A stretch of 64,000 nt of DNA, taken from positions 1,876,501 to 1,940,500 of the forward strand of contig NZ_CP029553.1 in assembly GCF_003173755.1 (NCBI RefSeq), given 5' to 3'. The translations under genes and the position numbers were made by a program. This DNA is from Methylobacterium terrae (lineage in GTDB: Bacteria > Pseudomonadota > Alphaproteobacteria > Rhizobiales > Beijerinckiaceae). Numbering within the stretch: the stretch's first letter is position 1; every line of letters begins with the position of its first letter. The notes beneath the pieces are model-generated. The model did not search any database. It saw only the letters and a list, made by a program, of their open reading frames with translations, and had not been told where the DNA came from. Below are positions 43,273 through 52,420 of this stretch, in pieces.

Positions 43273-44529
43273 ATGCGCGTCATCATCGTCGGCGCCGGGA
43301 TCGGCGGGCTCGCCACCGCCCTGATGCTCCACCGGCGCGGCATCCGCGCCACCATCGTCGAGCAGGCCTCCGAGGTGCGCGAGGTCGGGGTCGGCATCAA
43401 CACCCTGCCGCACGCGATCCGCGAGCTCGCCGAGCTCGACCTGCTGCCGGCCCTCGACCGGGTGGCGATCCGGACGAAGGAACTCGCCTACTTCAACCGC
43501 CAGGGCCAGGAGGTCTGGCGCGAGCCGCGCGGGATCGATGCCGGCCACCCGGTGCCGCAATTCTCGATCCATCGCGGGCGCCTCCAGGCCGTGCTCTACG
43601 ACGCGGTGCGCGAGCGCCTCGGGCCGGACGCGGTCAAGACCGGCCTGTCGCTCGCCGGCTTCCTGCAGGACGAGGGCGGGGTCACGGCCCACTTCACCGA
43701 TTCGCTGAGAGGCGATGCCGGCCGCACCATGCGGGGCGACGTGCTCGTCGCCTGCGACGGCATCCACTCGGTGGTGCGGAAAAAATTCTTCCCCGACGAG
43801 GGCCCGCCGCGCTGGGACGGGGTGCTGATGTGGCGCGGCGCCACCGAGTGGGCACCTTGGGGCGACGGCCGCACCATGGCGATCGGCGGCGGCATGGGGG
43901 CGAAATGCGTCCTCTACCCGATCGCCGAGGCCGAGGGCGGGCGCCAGCTCATGAACTGGGTGGTGTTCGTGAAGATGGCGGACGGCGCCGTCTCGCCGCC
44001 GCCGAAGGAAAGCTGGTCGCGCCCCGCCCACCGCTCGCAGGTGCTGCCCTACGCCCGTCGCTTCGCCTTGCCGGATTTCGACCTCGCGGCGCTCGTCGAG
44101 GCGACGCCGCAGATCTTCGAGTACCCGATGTGCGACCGCGATCCGCTGCCGAGCTGGACCCACGGCTGGGTGACGCTGCTGGGTGATGCCGCCCACCCGA
44201 TGTACCCGGTCGGCTCGAACGGCGCCTCGCAGGCGATCCTCGATGCGCGGGCGATCAGTGACGCGCTCGCCCGGGCCGAGCACCCGATGCAGGCGCTCCA
44301 TGCTTATGAGGCCGAGCGCCGGCCGAAGACCGCCGAGATCGTGATGCTCAACCGCAAGGGCGGGCCGGAGCGGGTGATCGACGAGGTCGAGAAGCGGGCC
44401 CCTGCCGGGTTCGCCCGGATCGAGGACGTGCTGAGCCACGCCGAGAGGCAGGCGATCGTCGGGGGTTACGCCGGCAAGGCCGGGTTCGCGGTGGCCGGCA
44501 AGGTGAGTCCGCTCAGGATGGCGGTGTGA
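43273..44529 (+). CDS. FAD-dependent monooxygenase
   Basis: This 418-residue group A flavoprotein starts at ATG 43273, 5 nt after the cupin stop. The FAD motif is VIIVGAGIGGLATALMLHRRG, the DG motif VACDGIHSVVRKKFF, and the second FAD motif LLGDAAHPMYPVGSNGASQA. It resembles salicylate/3-hydroxybenzoate hydroxylase relatives and PhzS-like enzymes. Its substrate could be the free aromatic acid, providing an alternative entry to the CoA route. Compared with related enzymes it is of normal length. Confidence 0.88.
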   Translation: MRVIIVGAGIGGLATALMLHRRGIRATIVEQASEVREVGVGINTLPHAIRELAELDLLPALDRVAIRTKELAYFNRQGQEVWREPRGIDAGHPVPQFSIHRGRLQAVLYDAVRERLGPDAVKTGLSLAGFLQDEGGVTAHFTDSLRGDAGRTMRGDVLVACDGIHSVVRKKFFPDEGPPRWDGVLMWRGATEWAPWGDGRTMAIGGGMGAKCVLYPIAEAEGGRQLMNWVVFVKMADGAVSPPPKESWSRPAHRSQVLPYARRFALPDFDLAALVEATPQIFEYPMCDRDPLPSWTHGWVTLLGDAAHPMYPVGSNGASQAILDARAISDALARAEHPMQALHAYEAERRPKTAEIVMLNRKGGPERVIDEVEKRAPAGFARIEDVLSHAERQAIVGGYAGKAGFAVAGKVSPLRMAV

Positions 44530-44554
44530 GGCACGCCGCGCCGTGAGCACTCTC

Positions 44555-44740
44555 CTCTCCCCGCGGGCGGGGAGAGGGTTTCGCCCCCCTTGTCGGGGGC
44601 GAAGCGAGGCGGAAGCCGAGGGTGAGGGGGACGTGCCGAATGAGGCTCTTGCGGCAAACACCCCCCTCATCCTCGCCCTTCGGGCTCATTGCGACCCCGA
44701 CAAGGGGTACCCCTCTCCCCGCCCGCGGGAGAGGGGTACC
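44555..44740. repeat. Long palindromic intergenic repeat, family B copy 1
   Basis: The ends are inverted CTCTCCCCGCGGGCGGGGAG and CCCCTCTCCCCGCCCGCGGG-type arms; an inner arm pair (CCCTTGTCGGGG... and CCCCGACAAGGGG) and a GAGGGTGAGGGG / CCCCTCATCCTCG pair complete a cruciform-like element. It lies between the flavin monooxygenase and the SDR. Copies 2 and 3 are at 51260-51450 and 60653-60845. Confidence 0.8.
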
Positions 44741-44771
44741 CGCGCCCAAATCCTTTAAGGTTGAAATATCC

Positions 44772-45533
44772 ATGACCAACCCCTCTCCCCGCCACGTCCT
44801 CGTCACCGGCGCCGCCCGCGGCATCGGGCGGGCGATCGCGGCCGGGTTCGTGGCGGCGGGGGAGCGGGTGACCGTGCTCGGCCGCACGCCTTCGAGCGCC
44901 GCGCGGGCGCGCGACGAACTCGGGGCGGCTCACGCCGTCGCGGCCGACGTGACCGACGCGGCGGCCCTGGAGCGCGCCCTGGCGGAGACCGCCGAGCAGG
45001 CCGGCCCGGTCGCGGTGCTGGTCAACAATGCCGGCGGCGCCGAGACCGCGCCGCTCGCCCGCAGCGACGTCGACACCCTGCGGCGGATGATGGCGCTCAA
45101 CCTCGAACCGGTGCTGGTGGCGGCCCGCGCCGTGGTGCCGGGCATGAAGGCGGCGGGGGGCGGACGGATCGTCTCGGTCGCCTCCACCGCCGGGCTGAAA
45201 GGCTACGCTTACGTGGGCGCCTACTGCGCCGCCAAGCACGCCGTCGTCGGCCTCACCCGGGCGCTGGCCCTGGAGCTGGCCGCCACCGGCATCACCGTCA
45301 ACGCGGTCTGCCCCGGCTTCACCGACACCGACCTCGTCGGCAGCGCCATCGACGGGCTGGAGGCGAAGACCGGCCGCGGGCGCGACGACCTCCTGACCGA
45401 GTTCACCCGCCACAACCCGATGGGCCGCCTGATCCGCCCGGAGGAGGTGGCCGACGCCGTGATGTGGCTCGCCGGGAGAGACGCCGGCGCCGTCACCGGC
45501 CAGGCCGTCGCGGTGGCGGGAGGCGAGCTGTGA
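44772..45533 (+). CDS. SDR family oxidoreductase of the aromatic-CoA cluster
   Basis: This 253-residue SDR starts at ATG 44772 ([19 protein letters not shown]). Motifs are [13 protein letters not shown], a serine in VASTAG and the YCAAKHA pair; the end reads [12 protein letters not shown]. In related clusters an SDR oxidises the hydroxyacyl-CoA intermediate formed after ring reduction, which is the likely role here. The MarR gene begins at a GTG overlapping its stop (GTGA), which argues for one transcript. Confidence 0.9.
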   Translation: MTNPSPRHVLVTGAARGIGRAIAAGFVAAGERVTVLGRTPSSAARARDELGAAHAVAADVTDAAALERALAETAEQAGPVAVLVNNAGGAETAPLARSDVDTLRRMMALNLEPVLVAARAVVPGMKAAGGGRIVSVASTAGLKGYAYVGAYCAAKHAVVGLTRALALELAATGITVNAVCPGFTDTDLVGSAIDGLEAKTGRGRDDLLTEFTRHNPMGRLIRPEEVADAVMWLAGRDAGAVTGQAVAVAGGEL

Positions 45534-46213
45534 GCGCAGCCACCGAGATCCCCGCCCATCGCAGCGAGCTGCGGCTGTGGCTGCGGCTGCTCACCACCGC
45601 CAACACCATCGAGGCGGAGATCCGCCGGCGCCTGCGCGACCGCTTCAACACCACGCTCCCTCGCTTCGACCTGATGGCGCAGCTCGAGCGCGCGCCCGAC
45701 GGCATCCAGCTCGGCGAGCTGTCGCGCCGGATGATGGTCTCGAACGGCAACGTCACCGGCCTCGTCGAGCGGCTGGCGCAGGAGGAGCTGATCGACCGCC
45801 AGGTCTCGGAGGTCGACCGCCGGGCGGTACAGGTGCGCCTGACGCGCCAAGGCCGCGCGGTCTTCGCCGAGATGGCGCGGGCCCATGCCGACTGGATCGC
45901 CGAGCTCGTCGGCGCCCTCGACCCCGCCGAGCAGGAAGCGCTCTCGACCCAGCTCTCCGCCCTCAAGGCCTCGGTGCGGCCGGGCGGCAATTCCGAGAAG
46001 CCCAAGCCAAAACGCCAGGGAGGCACAATGAGGCGCCAGAACGCCATCGCGGCCCCGCTCGAGGGCTTCACGCCGCAGCATTTCGGCTTCGCGATCGACG
46101 GCGGCATCGCGACCGTGACGCTCAACCGGCCGGAGAAGAAGAACCCGCTCACCTTCGAGAGCTACGCCGAACTGCGCGACACCTTCCGGCCCTGCGCTTC
46201 GAGGAGAGCGTGA
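45530..46213 (+). CDS. MarR family regulator reading into the enoyl-CoA hydratase frame
   Basis: The MarR part covers about residues 1-160. It starts at GTG 45530 ([18 protein letters not shown]) and carries the winged helix [30 protein letters not shown] and [13 protein letters not shown]. No stop codon follows. The frame continues through a lysine-rich linker and the hydratase start (46028) until a stop at 46213, which arises only because of the frameshift at about 46189. Whether MarR ends naturally elsewhere in other strains is unknown. A MarR of this cluster would be expected to sense an aryl-CoA and control the divergent promoters. Confidence 0.8.
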   Translation: MSAATEIPAHRSELRLWLRLLTTANTIEAEIRRRLRDRFNTTLPRFDLMAQLERAPDGIQLGELSRRMMVSNGNVTGLVERLAQEELIDRQVSEVDRRAVQVRLTRQGRAVFAEMARAHADWIAELVGALDPAEQEALSTQLSALKASVRPGGNSEKPKPKRQGGTMRRQNAIAAPLEGFTPQHFGFAIDGGIATVTLNRPEKKNPLTFESYAELRDTFRPCASRRA

Positions 46214-46860
46214 CCGCGGTCGTCATCACGGGCGCCGGCGGCAATTTTTCCAGCGGCGGCGACGTGTTCGAGATCATCGAGCCGCTGACCACCATGGGGG
46301 CGGCCGACCTCCACGCCTTCACGACGATGACCGGCGACCTCGTCAAGGAGATGCGGGCCTGCCCGCAGCCGGTCGTCGCCGCGGTCGAGGGTGTCTGCGC
46401 GGGAGCCGGCGCGATCATCGCCATGGCCTCCGACCTGCGGGTGGCGGGCACCGGCGCCAAGGTGGCGTTCCTGTTCAACCGGGTGGGGCTCGCCGGCTGC
46501 GACATGGGCGCCTGCGCGATCCTGCCCCGGATCGTCGGCCAGGGCCGGGCCTCGGAGCTTCTCTATACCGGCCGCTTCATGAGCGCCGAGGAGGGCGAGC
46601 GCTGGGGCTTCTTCAACCGCCTCGTCCCGACGGGAGAGGCTTTGACCGCGGCCCGCGAGACCGCCCGCGCGCTGGTGCAAGGCCCGGCCTACGCCAACGG
46701 CCTGACCAAGCGGATGCTGCACATGGAATGGGCGATGGGGGTGGATGCCGCCATCGACGCCGAGGCGATGGCCCAGGCGCTCTGCATGAAGACCCAGGAT
46801 TTCCGCCGCGCCTTCGAGGCCTTCGCCGGCAAAACGAAGCCGGTCTTCGAGGGGAATTGA
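46028..46860 (+). pseudogene. Enoyl-CoA hydratase/isomerase, interrupted by a one-base frameshift
   Basis: The gene starts at ATG 46028 with a good ribosome binding site (CAGGGAGG). The first 54 residues ([30 protein letters not shown]) are in one frame. After GACACCTTCCGG (about 46189) homology continues in another frame: [29 protein letters not shown], with the oxyanion segments GGNFSSGGD and [15 protein letters not shown], to the stop at 46860. One missing G in the CGG(G)CCC run explains the shift. Restored length would be about 277 residues, normal for the family. It should hydrate the ring-derived acyl-CoA; a sequencing error is possible. Confidence 0.85.
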
Positions 46861-46898
46861 GCGATGACCCTCGGAAGCCCGCTTCCTCCCACCCTCCA

Positions 46899-47005
46899 CC
46901 TCATCCTGAGGTGCCGCGCAGCGGCCTCGAAGGAGCGCTCCAGCAATCTCCGCGATCCCTGGAGCCCTCCTTCGAGGCTCCCTCCGGTCGCACCTCAGGA
47001 TGAGG
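46899..47005. repeat. Palindromic intergenic repeat, family C
   Basis: The 107-bp element has outer arms CCTCATCCTGAGG and CCTCAGGATGAGG and inner arms CCTCGAAGGA and TCCTTCGAGG. This type is known as an abundant dispersed palindrome in Rhizobiales and relatives. It lies between the hydratase and the acyl-CoA dehydrogenase and may fold into a stable mRNA hairpin. Confidence 0.85.
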
Positions 47006-47042
47006 GTGCGGGCGGGATGAATCGGATGGGGAGCCTCTGACC

Positions 47043-48188
47043 ATGCCCGACCGCAGCTTCCTCGACTGGCCGTTCTTCGAGCCCCGCCACCGCGACCTCG
47101 CTCTCGAGGCCGATTCCTGGGCCGCCCGCACGGTGCCCGCCCTCGTCGACCATCACGACGTCGACGGCTCGTGCCGGCGCCTCGTCGCGGCCCTCGGCGA
47201 GGCCGGCTTCCTGCGCTTCGCCGCCCCCGAGGACGGGCGCTTCGACGTGCGGGCGCTCTGCCTTCTCCGCGAGACCTTCGCCCGCCACGACGGGCTCGCC
47301 GATTTCGCCTTCGCCATGCAGGGCCTCGGCACCGGGGCGCTGACGCTCTCCGGCACGGCGGCGCAGCGGGAGGCGGTGCTCCCCGGGGTCAGGGCCGGGC
47401 GCCGCATCGCCGCCTTCGCGCTGACCGAGCCGGAGGCGGGCTCGGACGTCGCCCAGATCGCGCTCGCGGCGGAGCCGCTGCCCGACGGCACGGTGCGGCT
47501 CACCGGCGAGAAGACCTGGATCTCGAACGGCGGCATCGCCGACACGTACGTCGTCTTCGCCCGCAGCGGCGAGGCGCCGGGCGCGCGCGGCCTCTCGGCC
47601 TACCTCGTGCCGGCGGACACGCCCGGCCTGACGGTGGCGGAGCGCCTCGACACCATCGCGCCGCATCCGCTCGCACGCCTTCGCTTCGACGATTGCCGGG
47701 TGCCGGCGGAGAACCGCATCGGCGAGGGCGGAGCCGGGTTCAAGGTCGCGATGGCGACGCTCGACGTCTTCCGCTCCACCGTCGGCGCCGCGGCGCTCGG
47801 CTTCGCCCGCCGCGCCCTCGACGCCTCCCTGACGCGGGCGCAGACCCGAAAACTGTTCGGGGCGCCGCTCGCCGCGATGCAGCTGACCCAGACCAGCCTC
47901 GCCGAGATGGCGACGGCGATCGATAGTGCGGCGCTCCACGTCTACCGCGCCGCCTGGACCCGCGATTCCGGGGCGCCCCGCATCACCCGCGAGGCCGCGA
48001 TGGCCAAGATGGTGGCGACGGAAGCCGCGCAGGAGGTGATCGACCGGGCGGTGCAGCTCCACGGCGGCGAGGGCGTCCGCTCCGGCTCGGTGCCGGAGAC
48101 GCTCTACCGCGAGATCCGGGCGCTGCGGATCTACGAGGGCGCCACCGAGGTCCAGAAGCTCGTCATCGCCCGCCAGATTCTCGCCTGA
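47043..48188 (+). CDS. Acyl-CoA dehydrogenase
   Basis: This 381-residue FAD enzyme has the family signatures [16 protein letters not shown] (about 122-137), [17 protein letters not shown], and the C-terminal [34 protein letters not shown], which contains the usual catalytic Glu of YEGA. In this cluster it probably dehydrogenates an alicyclic acyl-CoA formed after ring reduction. It is separated from the upstream hydratase by a repeat of family C and followed by the ligase after 15 nt. Confidence 0.92.
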   Translation: MPDRSFLDWPFFEPRHRDLALEADSWAARTVPALVDHHDVDGSCRRLVAALGEAGFLRFAAPEDGRFDVRALCLLRETFARHDGLADFAFAMQGLGTGALTLSGTAAQREAVLPGVRAGRRIAAFALTEPEAGSDVAQIALAAEPLPDGTVRLTGEKTWISNGGIADTYVVFARSGEAPGARGLSAYLVPADTPGLTVAERLDTIAPHPLARLRFDDCRVPAENRIGEGGAGFKVAMATLDVFRSTVGAAALGFARRALDASLTRAQTRKLFGAPLAAMQLTQTSLAEMATAIDSAALHVYRAAWTRDSGAPRITREAAMAKMVATEAAQEVIDRAVQLHGGEGVRSGSVPETLYREIRALRIYEGATEVQKLVIARQILA

Positions 48189-48203
48189 GAGGAGGACCGT
48201 CCG

Positions 48204-49934
48204 ATGGAGGCCGCCATGCCGGAGACCCCGATCCCGATGCCGGACATCCCGGCGACCGCTCCCGAGGCCTCCCCCCGCCCCGGCGGCAGCCCGTGGGCGC
48301 GCCTCCCCGACACCTTCGTGCGGGACAACCTGCCCCCGCCGGACCGGATGCCGGACTTCGTCAACCTCGACCGGCTTGGCTACCCCGAGCACCTGAACGC
48401 CACCGTCGAGCTGGTCGACCGCCACGTGGCGGAGGGGCGCGGCGAGCGGGTGGCGCTCGTCGGCCCGGACGTGACCTGGACCTATGCCGAGCTGAAGCGG
48501 CAGATCGACCGGATGGCGAACGTGCTGGTGGACCGGCTCGGCCTCGTGCCGGGCGGTCGCGTCCTGCTGCGCTCGGCCAACAACCCGACCAAGGTCGCGC
48601 TCTACCTCGCCATCATCAAGGCGGGCGGGATCGTGGTGGCGACGATGCCGCTCTTGCGGGCGCGCGAGCTGACCCAGATCCTCGACAAGGCCCGCATCCC
48701 GCTGGCGCTGTGCGATGCCGGGCTGATCGACGAGATGGCGAAGGCCGCCGACGGCCGAACCGATCCGGTGCGGATCGTGACCTGGCGCGGCACCGCCGGC
48801 GGCGAGCTCGGCGACCTTCTCGCAGGTGCGAGCGAGCATTTCGAGGCGCCCCCGACCCGGGCCGACGACCCGTGCCTGCTCGGCTTCACCTCCGGCACCA
48901 CCGGCCTGCCGAAGGCGACGATCCACTACCAGCGCGACCTCCTGGTGATCTGCGACTGTTACGGCCGCGAGGTGCTGCAGGCGACGGAAGACGACGTGTT
49001 CGTCGGCTCGCCGCCGCTCGCCTTCACCTTCGGCCTCGGCGGGCTGGTGCTGTTTCCGTTCCGGGTCGGCGCCCGGGCGGTCTTGCTCGAGAAGGCGGGG
49101 CCGGCCGAACTCGCGGCGGCGATCGAGCGCCACCGCGCGACCGTGCTGTTCACGGCGCCGACCGCCTACCGGGCGATGCTCGGGCTCGTCGGCCGGCACG
49201 ACCTGTCGAGCTTGCGCAAGTGCGTCTCGGCCGGCGAGACCCTGCCGGCGCCGACCTGGCACGCCTGGGCGAAGGCGACCGGCCTCAAGCTGATGGACGG
49301 CATCGGCGCGACCGAGATGCTGCACATCTTCATCGCCTCGCCCGAGGACGAGATCCGCCCCGGCGCCACGGGCCGGCCGGTACCGGGCTACGAGGCGCGG
49401 GTGATCGATCCGGACGGCGCGCCGTGCCCGCCCGGGGTGCCGGGGCGCCTCGCGGTGCGCGGGCCGATCGGCTGCCGCTACCTCGCCGACGAGCGCCAGA
49501 GCTCTTACGTCCGGGACGGCTGGAACGTCACCGGCGACACCTACCTGCAGGATGCCGACGGCTATTTCTGGTTCCAGGCCCGCAACGACGACATGATCGT
49601 CTCGGCCGGCTACAACATCGCCGGGCCGGAGGTGGAGGCGAGCCTGCTCGCCCATCCGGCGGTGGCCGAATGCGGCGTCGTCGCGGCGCCCTGCCCGGAG
49701 CGCGGCCGGATCGTCGCCGCCTACGTGGTGCTGAACGCGGGCTTCACCGGGACCGAGGCGCTGACGAAGGCGCTGCAGGAGCACGTGAAGAACGACCTCG
49801 CGCCCTACAAGTACCCGCGGGCCCTGCACTACGTGGAGAGCCTGCCCAAGACCGAATCCGGCAAGCTGCAACGCTTCGCCCTGCGCCGGCAGGCCGAGGC
49901 GCAAGCCGCCACCGTCCAGGGAGAGACCGCATGA
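48204..49934 (+). CDS. Aryl-CoA ligase, 2-aminobenzoate/benzoate-CoA ligase type
   Basis: This 576-residue adenylate-forming enzyme starts at ATG 48204, with GAGGAGGA upstream. The N-terminal segment DTFVRDNLPPPDRMPDF is typical of 2-aminobenzoate-CoA and benzoate-CoA ligases. The AMP motif is LLGFTSGTTGLPKATIHY, followed by MDGIGATEMLHIF and the hinge YFWFQARNDDMI. The C-terminal lysine lies in LPKTESGKLQRFALR. It activates the acid to its CoA ester, the committed step of the pathway. The acid itself (2-aminobenzoate, salicylate or benzoate) is inferred from neighbours. Confidence 0.9.
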   Translation: MEAAMPETPIPMPDIPATAPEASPRPGGSPWARLPDTFVRDNLPPPDRMPDFVNLDRLGYPEHLNATVELVDRHVAEGRGERVALVGPDVTWTYAELKRQIDRMANVLVDRLGLVPGGRVLLRSANNPTKVALYLAIIKAGGIVVATMPLLRARELTQILDKARIPLALCDAGLIDEMAKAADGRTDPVRIVTWRGTAGGELGDLLAGASEHFEAPPTRADDPCLLGFTSGTTGLPKATIHYQRDLLVICDCYGREVLQATEDDVFVGSPPLAFTFGLGGLVLFPFRVGARAVLLEKAGPAELAAAIERHRATVLFTAPTAYRAMLGLVGRHDLSSLRKCVSAGETLPAPTWHAWAKATGLKLMDGIGATEMLHIFIASPEDEIRPGATGRPVPGYEARVIDPDGAPCPPGVPGRLAVRGPIGCRYLADERQSSYVRDGWNVTGDTYLQDADGYFWFQARNDDMIVSAGYNIAGPEVEASLLAHPAVAECGVVAAPCPERGRIVAAYVVLNAGFTGTEALTKALQEHVKNDLAPYKYPRALHYVESLPKTESGKLQRFALRRQAEAQAATVQGETA

Positions 49935-50368
49935 CCGCCAGCCCGATCCCGCTCCACCCCGAGAGCCCCGCCCTCTCGACCCTCCAGCCCCCGGGCTGGA
50001 AGAAGCCGAAGGGCTACGCCAACGGCATGGCCGGCCGCGGCACCGTGGTGATGACCGGCGGCCTGATCGGCTGGGACGCCGACGAGGTCCTGGCCGAGGG
50101 CTTCCTGCCCCAGGTCGAGCAAACCTTACGCAACATCGTCGCCGTGCTGGCCGAGGCCGGGGCCGGGCCGGAGCACGTCGCCCGCCTGACCTGGTACGTG
50201 CGCAGCGTCGACACCTACCGCGCCGCGCTGCCCGAGCTCGGGCCGGTCTACCGCCGGGTGATGGGCCGCCACTTCCCCGCCATGGCGCTGGTCGGCGTCG
50301 CCGACCTCGTCGAGCCCGGCGCGCTGGTCGAGATCGAGGCGACCGCGATCGTGCCGGACGCCGCGTGA
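49931..50368 (+). CDS. RidA family protein (enamine/imine deaminase type) of the aromatic cluster
   Basis: This 145-residue protein starts at an ATG overlapping the ligase stop (ATGA). The fold shows GTVVMTGGLIGWDADEVL, a central EQTLRNIVAVLAEAGAGPEHVARLTWYV and the C-terminal AMALVGVADLVEPGALVEIEATA, typical of the YjgF/YER057c/UK114 superfamily. RidA proteins hydrolyse reactive enamines or imines. A 2-aminobenzoyl-CoA route gives an amino-cyclohexene intermediate needing such a step, whereas a salicylate route would not, so this gene favours the amino substrate. Confidence 0.9.
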   Translation: MTASPIPLHPESPALSTLQPPGWKKPKGYANGMAGRGTVVMTGGLIGWDADEVLAEGFLPQVEQTLRNIVAVLAEAGAGPEHVARLTWYVRSVDTYRAALPELGPVYRRVMGRHFPAMALVGVADLVEPGALVEIEATAIVPDAA

Positions 50369-51210
50369 TGCGGGCGCCGACCTGGACCACCGGCGGTCCC
50401 CTGCGCGACATCGACCGCGCCTACGACAACGTGGGCGCGATCCCCGACGCCAAGACCTACCCGCCGCGCTGGAGCGAGGCGGCGGCGGCCTTCCGCGACC
50501 GGCTCTCGGCACGGGGCCGCGCCCGCCTCGCCCTGCCCTACGGCGCCGGCCTGCGCCACGCCTACGACCTGTTCCTGCCCGAGGCTGAGCCCACCGGCCT
50601 CGCGGTGTTCGTCCATGGCGGCTACTGGAAGGCGTTCGACCGCTCGGTCTGGTCGCACCTCGCCGCGGGGCCGCTCGCCCACGGCTTCGCCGTCGCGCTG
50701 CCGAGCTACACACTCTGCCCGGAGGCGCGCCTCTCGGCGATCACCGCCGAGATCGCCGCCTTCCTCGACCAGGCGAGCGCCGAGGTGGCGGGGCCGATCC
50801 ACCTCTCGGGCCACTCCGCCGGCGGCCACCTCGTCACCCGGATGCTCTGCACCGACGTCGCCCCCGCCTGCGCCGGGCGGATCGCCAGGACCGTGTCGAT
50901 CAGCGGCGTCCACGACCTGCGCCCGCTCCTCGCGACGCAGATGAACGAGATCCTGCGCCTCGACTCGGACGAGGCCCGCGCCGAGAGCCCGGTCCTCCAC
51001 GCGCCCCGCTCCGGCGCCAGGCTGATCGCCGTCGCGGGGAGCGACGAGCTGCCGGAGTTCCGCCGCCAGAACCTGCTGCTGCCGACGATCTGGCACGGGC
51101 TCGGGGCGGAGACGGAGGCGTTCGAGATCGCCGGTGCCCACCATTTCAGCGTCATCGCGGGGCTGGCCGACCCGGAGAGTGACCTGACGCGGGCGCTGGT
51201 CGGCGGCTGA
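50368..51210 (+). CDS. Alpha/beta hydrolase, arylformamidase-like
   Basis: This 280-residue protein starts at ATG 50368, overlapping the RidA stop. The oxyanion motif HGGYW (residues 83-87) is typical of the kynurenine formamidase type of alpha/beta hydrolase. The nucleophile elbow is GHSAGG (Ser 150) and the probable catalytic histidine is in GAHHFSVI. Such enzymes release formate from N-formylkynurenine or, by analogy, N-formylanthranilate. Its position as the last gene of an aminobenzoyl-CoA-like cluster suggests it supplies anthranilate. A plain carboxylesterase cannot be excluded. Confidence 0.82.
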   Translation: MRAPTWTTGGPLRDIDRAYDNVGAIPDAKTYPPRWSEAAAAFRDRLSARGRARLALPYGAGLRHAYDLFLPEAEPTGLAVFVHGGYWKAFDRSVWSHLAAGPLAHGFAVALPSYTLCPEARLSAITAEIAAFLDQASAEVAGPIHLSGHSAGGHLVTRMLCTDVAPACAGRIARTVSISGVHDLRPLLATQMNEILRLDSDEARAESPVLHAPRSGARLIAVAGSDELPEFRRQNLLLPTIWHGLGAETEAFEIAGAHHFSVIAGLADPESDLTRALVGG

Positions 51211-51259
51211 CGCGAGTTCCGCGTGATGTTCCTGATCAAATAGAGGCGCGAGTATCCTC

Positions 51260-51450
51260 CTCTCCCCGCGGGCGGGGAGAGGGCTGGGTTCCCGTTCAGG
51301 GAACCCAGCAAGCGCAGGCGAAGCCGGAGTGAGGGTGAGGGGGTCTCGACGAGCGAGGCTCTTCCGGAACCGCCCCCTCACCCTCGCCCTGCGGGCTTGC
51401 TGCGCCCCCGACGAGGGGGGCGCAGCCCTCTCCCCGCCCGCGGGGAGAGG
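51260..51450. repeat. Long palindromic intergenic repeat, family B copy 2
   Basis: The element has terminal CTCTCCCCGCGGGCGGGGAG and CTCCCCGCCCGCGGGGAGAG arms. The inner GAGGGTGAGGGGGTCTCG ... CGCCCCCTCACCCTCGCC core is nearly identical to the core of 60653-60845. It fills half of the 402-bp gap between the hydrolase and map; the rest of the gap contains no recognised gene. Confidence 0.8.
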
Positions 51451-51612
51451 GGGAGACCAGCGTCTTTCCCCTCCCCGGGGGTGAAGGACGCCGTGCTTCG
51501 GACTTGTGGGGCCGCTCGGACTCGAAGCCTTCCACCCGGGACTTTGCCCGCCCCCGCCGCGATGGCACAAGCGCACGGGATCTTGCGGTCCGGCCGCGCG
51601 AGGAACGACCAC

Positions 51613-52365
51613 ATGACGGTGTCGAGCGACGACGAGCTGGAGGGATTGCGGCGGATCGGCCGCATCGTCGCCGACGCGCTGGAGATCATGGGCAAATCGA
51701 TCGAACCCGGCATGACCACGGCCGAGCTCGACCGGATCGGGCGCGACGTCCTCGAGCGCGAGGGCGCCCGCCCGGCGCCCGAGATGGTCTACGGGTTCCC
51801 GGGCGCGACCTGCATCAGCGTCAACGAGGAGATCGCCCACGGCATCCCGGGGAACCGCCGGATCCTGGCCGGCGACCTCGTCAACGTCGACGTCTCGGCC
51901 GAGAAGGACGGCTGGTTCTCCGATACCGGCGCCTCCTTCGCGGTGCCGCCGGTGACCCGGGCGGTCGAGCGGCTGTGCCGGGACGGGCGCCGGGCGATGT
52001 GGACCGGCTTGCGCCAGGTCGGGGCCGGCAAGCCGCTGTCGGGCATCGGCCGGGCGGTCGGCGCCTTCGCGAAGAAGAACGGCTACACCCTGGTGCGCAA
52101 CCTCGCGAGCCACGGCGTCGGCGCCTCGCTGCACGAGGAGCCGACCGAGATCGCGACCTGGCCCGACGCCTCCGAGCGCCGGATCATGGCCGAGGGGCTG
52201 GTCTTCACCGTCGAGCCGTTCCTGTCGCTCGGCGCCGACTTCGCCGAGAACGGCGACGATCCCTGGACCCTCTACAGCCGGCCGCAGGCGCTGACGGTGC
52301 AGTACGAGCACACGGTGGTGGCGACCCGCAACGGGCCCCTCGTCCTCACCATGCCGAGCCCGTAG
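51613..52365 (+). CDS. map: Methionine aminopeptidase, type I
   Basis: This 250-residue enzyme removes the initiator methionine. The start at 51613 (MTVSSDDELEGLRRIG) has GAGGAA about 8 nt upstream; the frame stays open further upstream through the repeat. Metal ligands are visible as two Asp in NVDVSAEKDGWFSDTG, His in LASHGVGASLHEEP, Glu in FTVEPF and Glu in VQYEHTVV. It may be a second copy, as type I MAPs are often duplicated, but this cannot be told from the window. Confidence 0.94.
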   Translation: MTVSSDDELEGLRRIGRIVADALEIMGKSIEPGMTTAELDRIGRDVLEREGARPAPEMVYGFPGATCISVNEEIAHGIPGNRRILAGDLVNVDVSAEKDGWFSDTGASFAVPPVTRAVERLCRDGRRAMWTGLRQVGAGKPLSGIGRAVGAFAKKNGYTLVRNLASHGVGASLHEEPTEIATWPDASERRIMAEGLVFTVEPFLSLGADFAENGDDPWTLYSRPQALTVQYEHTVVATRNGPLVLTMPSP

Positions 52366-52377
52366 CGCGCGTCGGTG

Positions 52378-52420
52378 CAGGCGGCTGCGCTCAGCGCAGG
52401 CGGCTGCGCTCAGCGCAGCC
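52378..52420. repeat. Two 19-bp direct repeats with a palindromic core at convergent gene ends
   Basis: CAGGCGGCTGCGCTCAGCG occurs twice in tandem (52378-52396, 52397-52415). GGCTGCGCT-C-AGCGCAGCC at 52402-52420 forms a 9-bp hairpin. The second copy covers the stop codon of the bestrophin gene. It may serve as a bidirectional terminator between map and the bestrophin gene. Confidence 0.65.
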
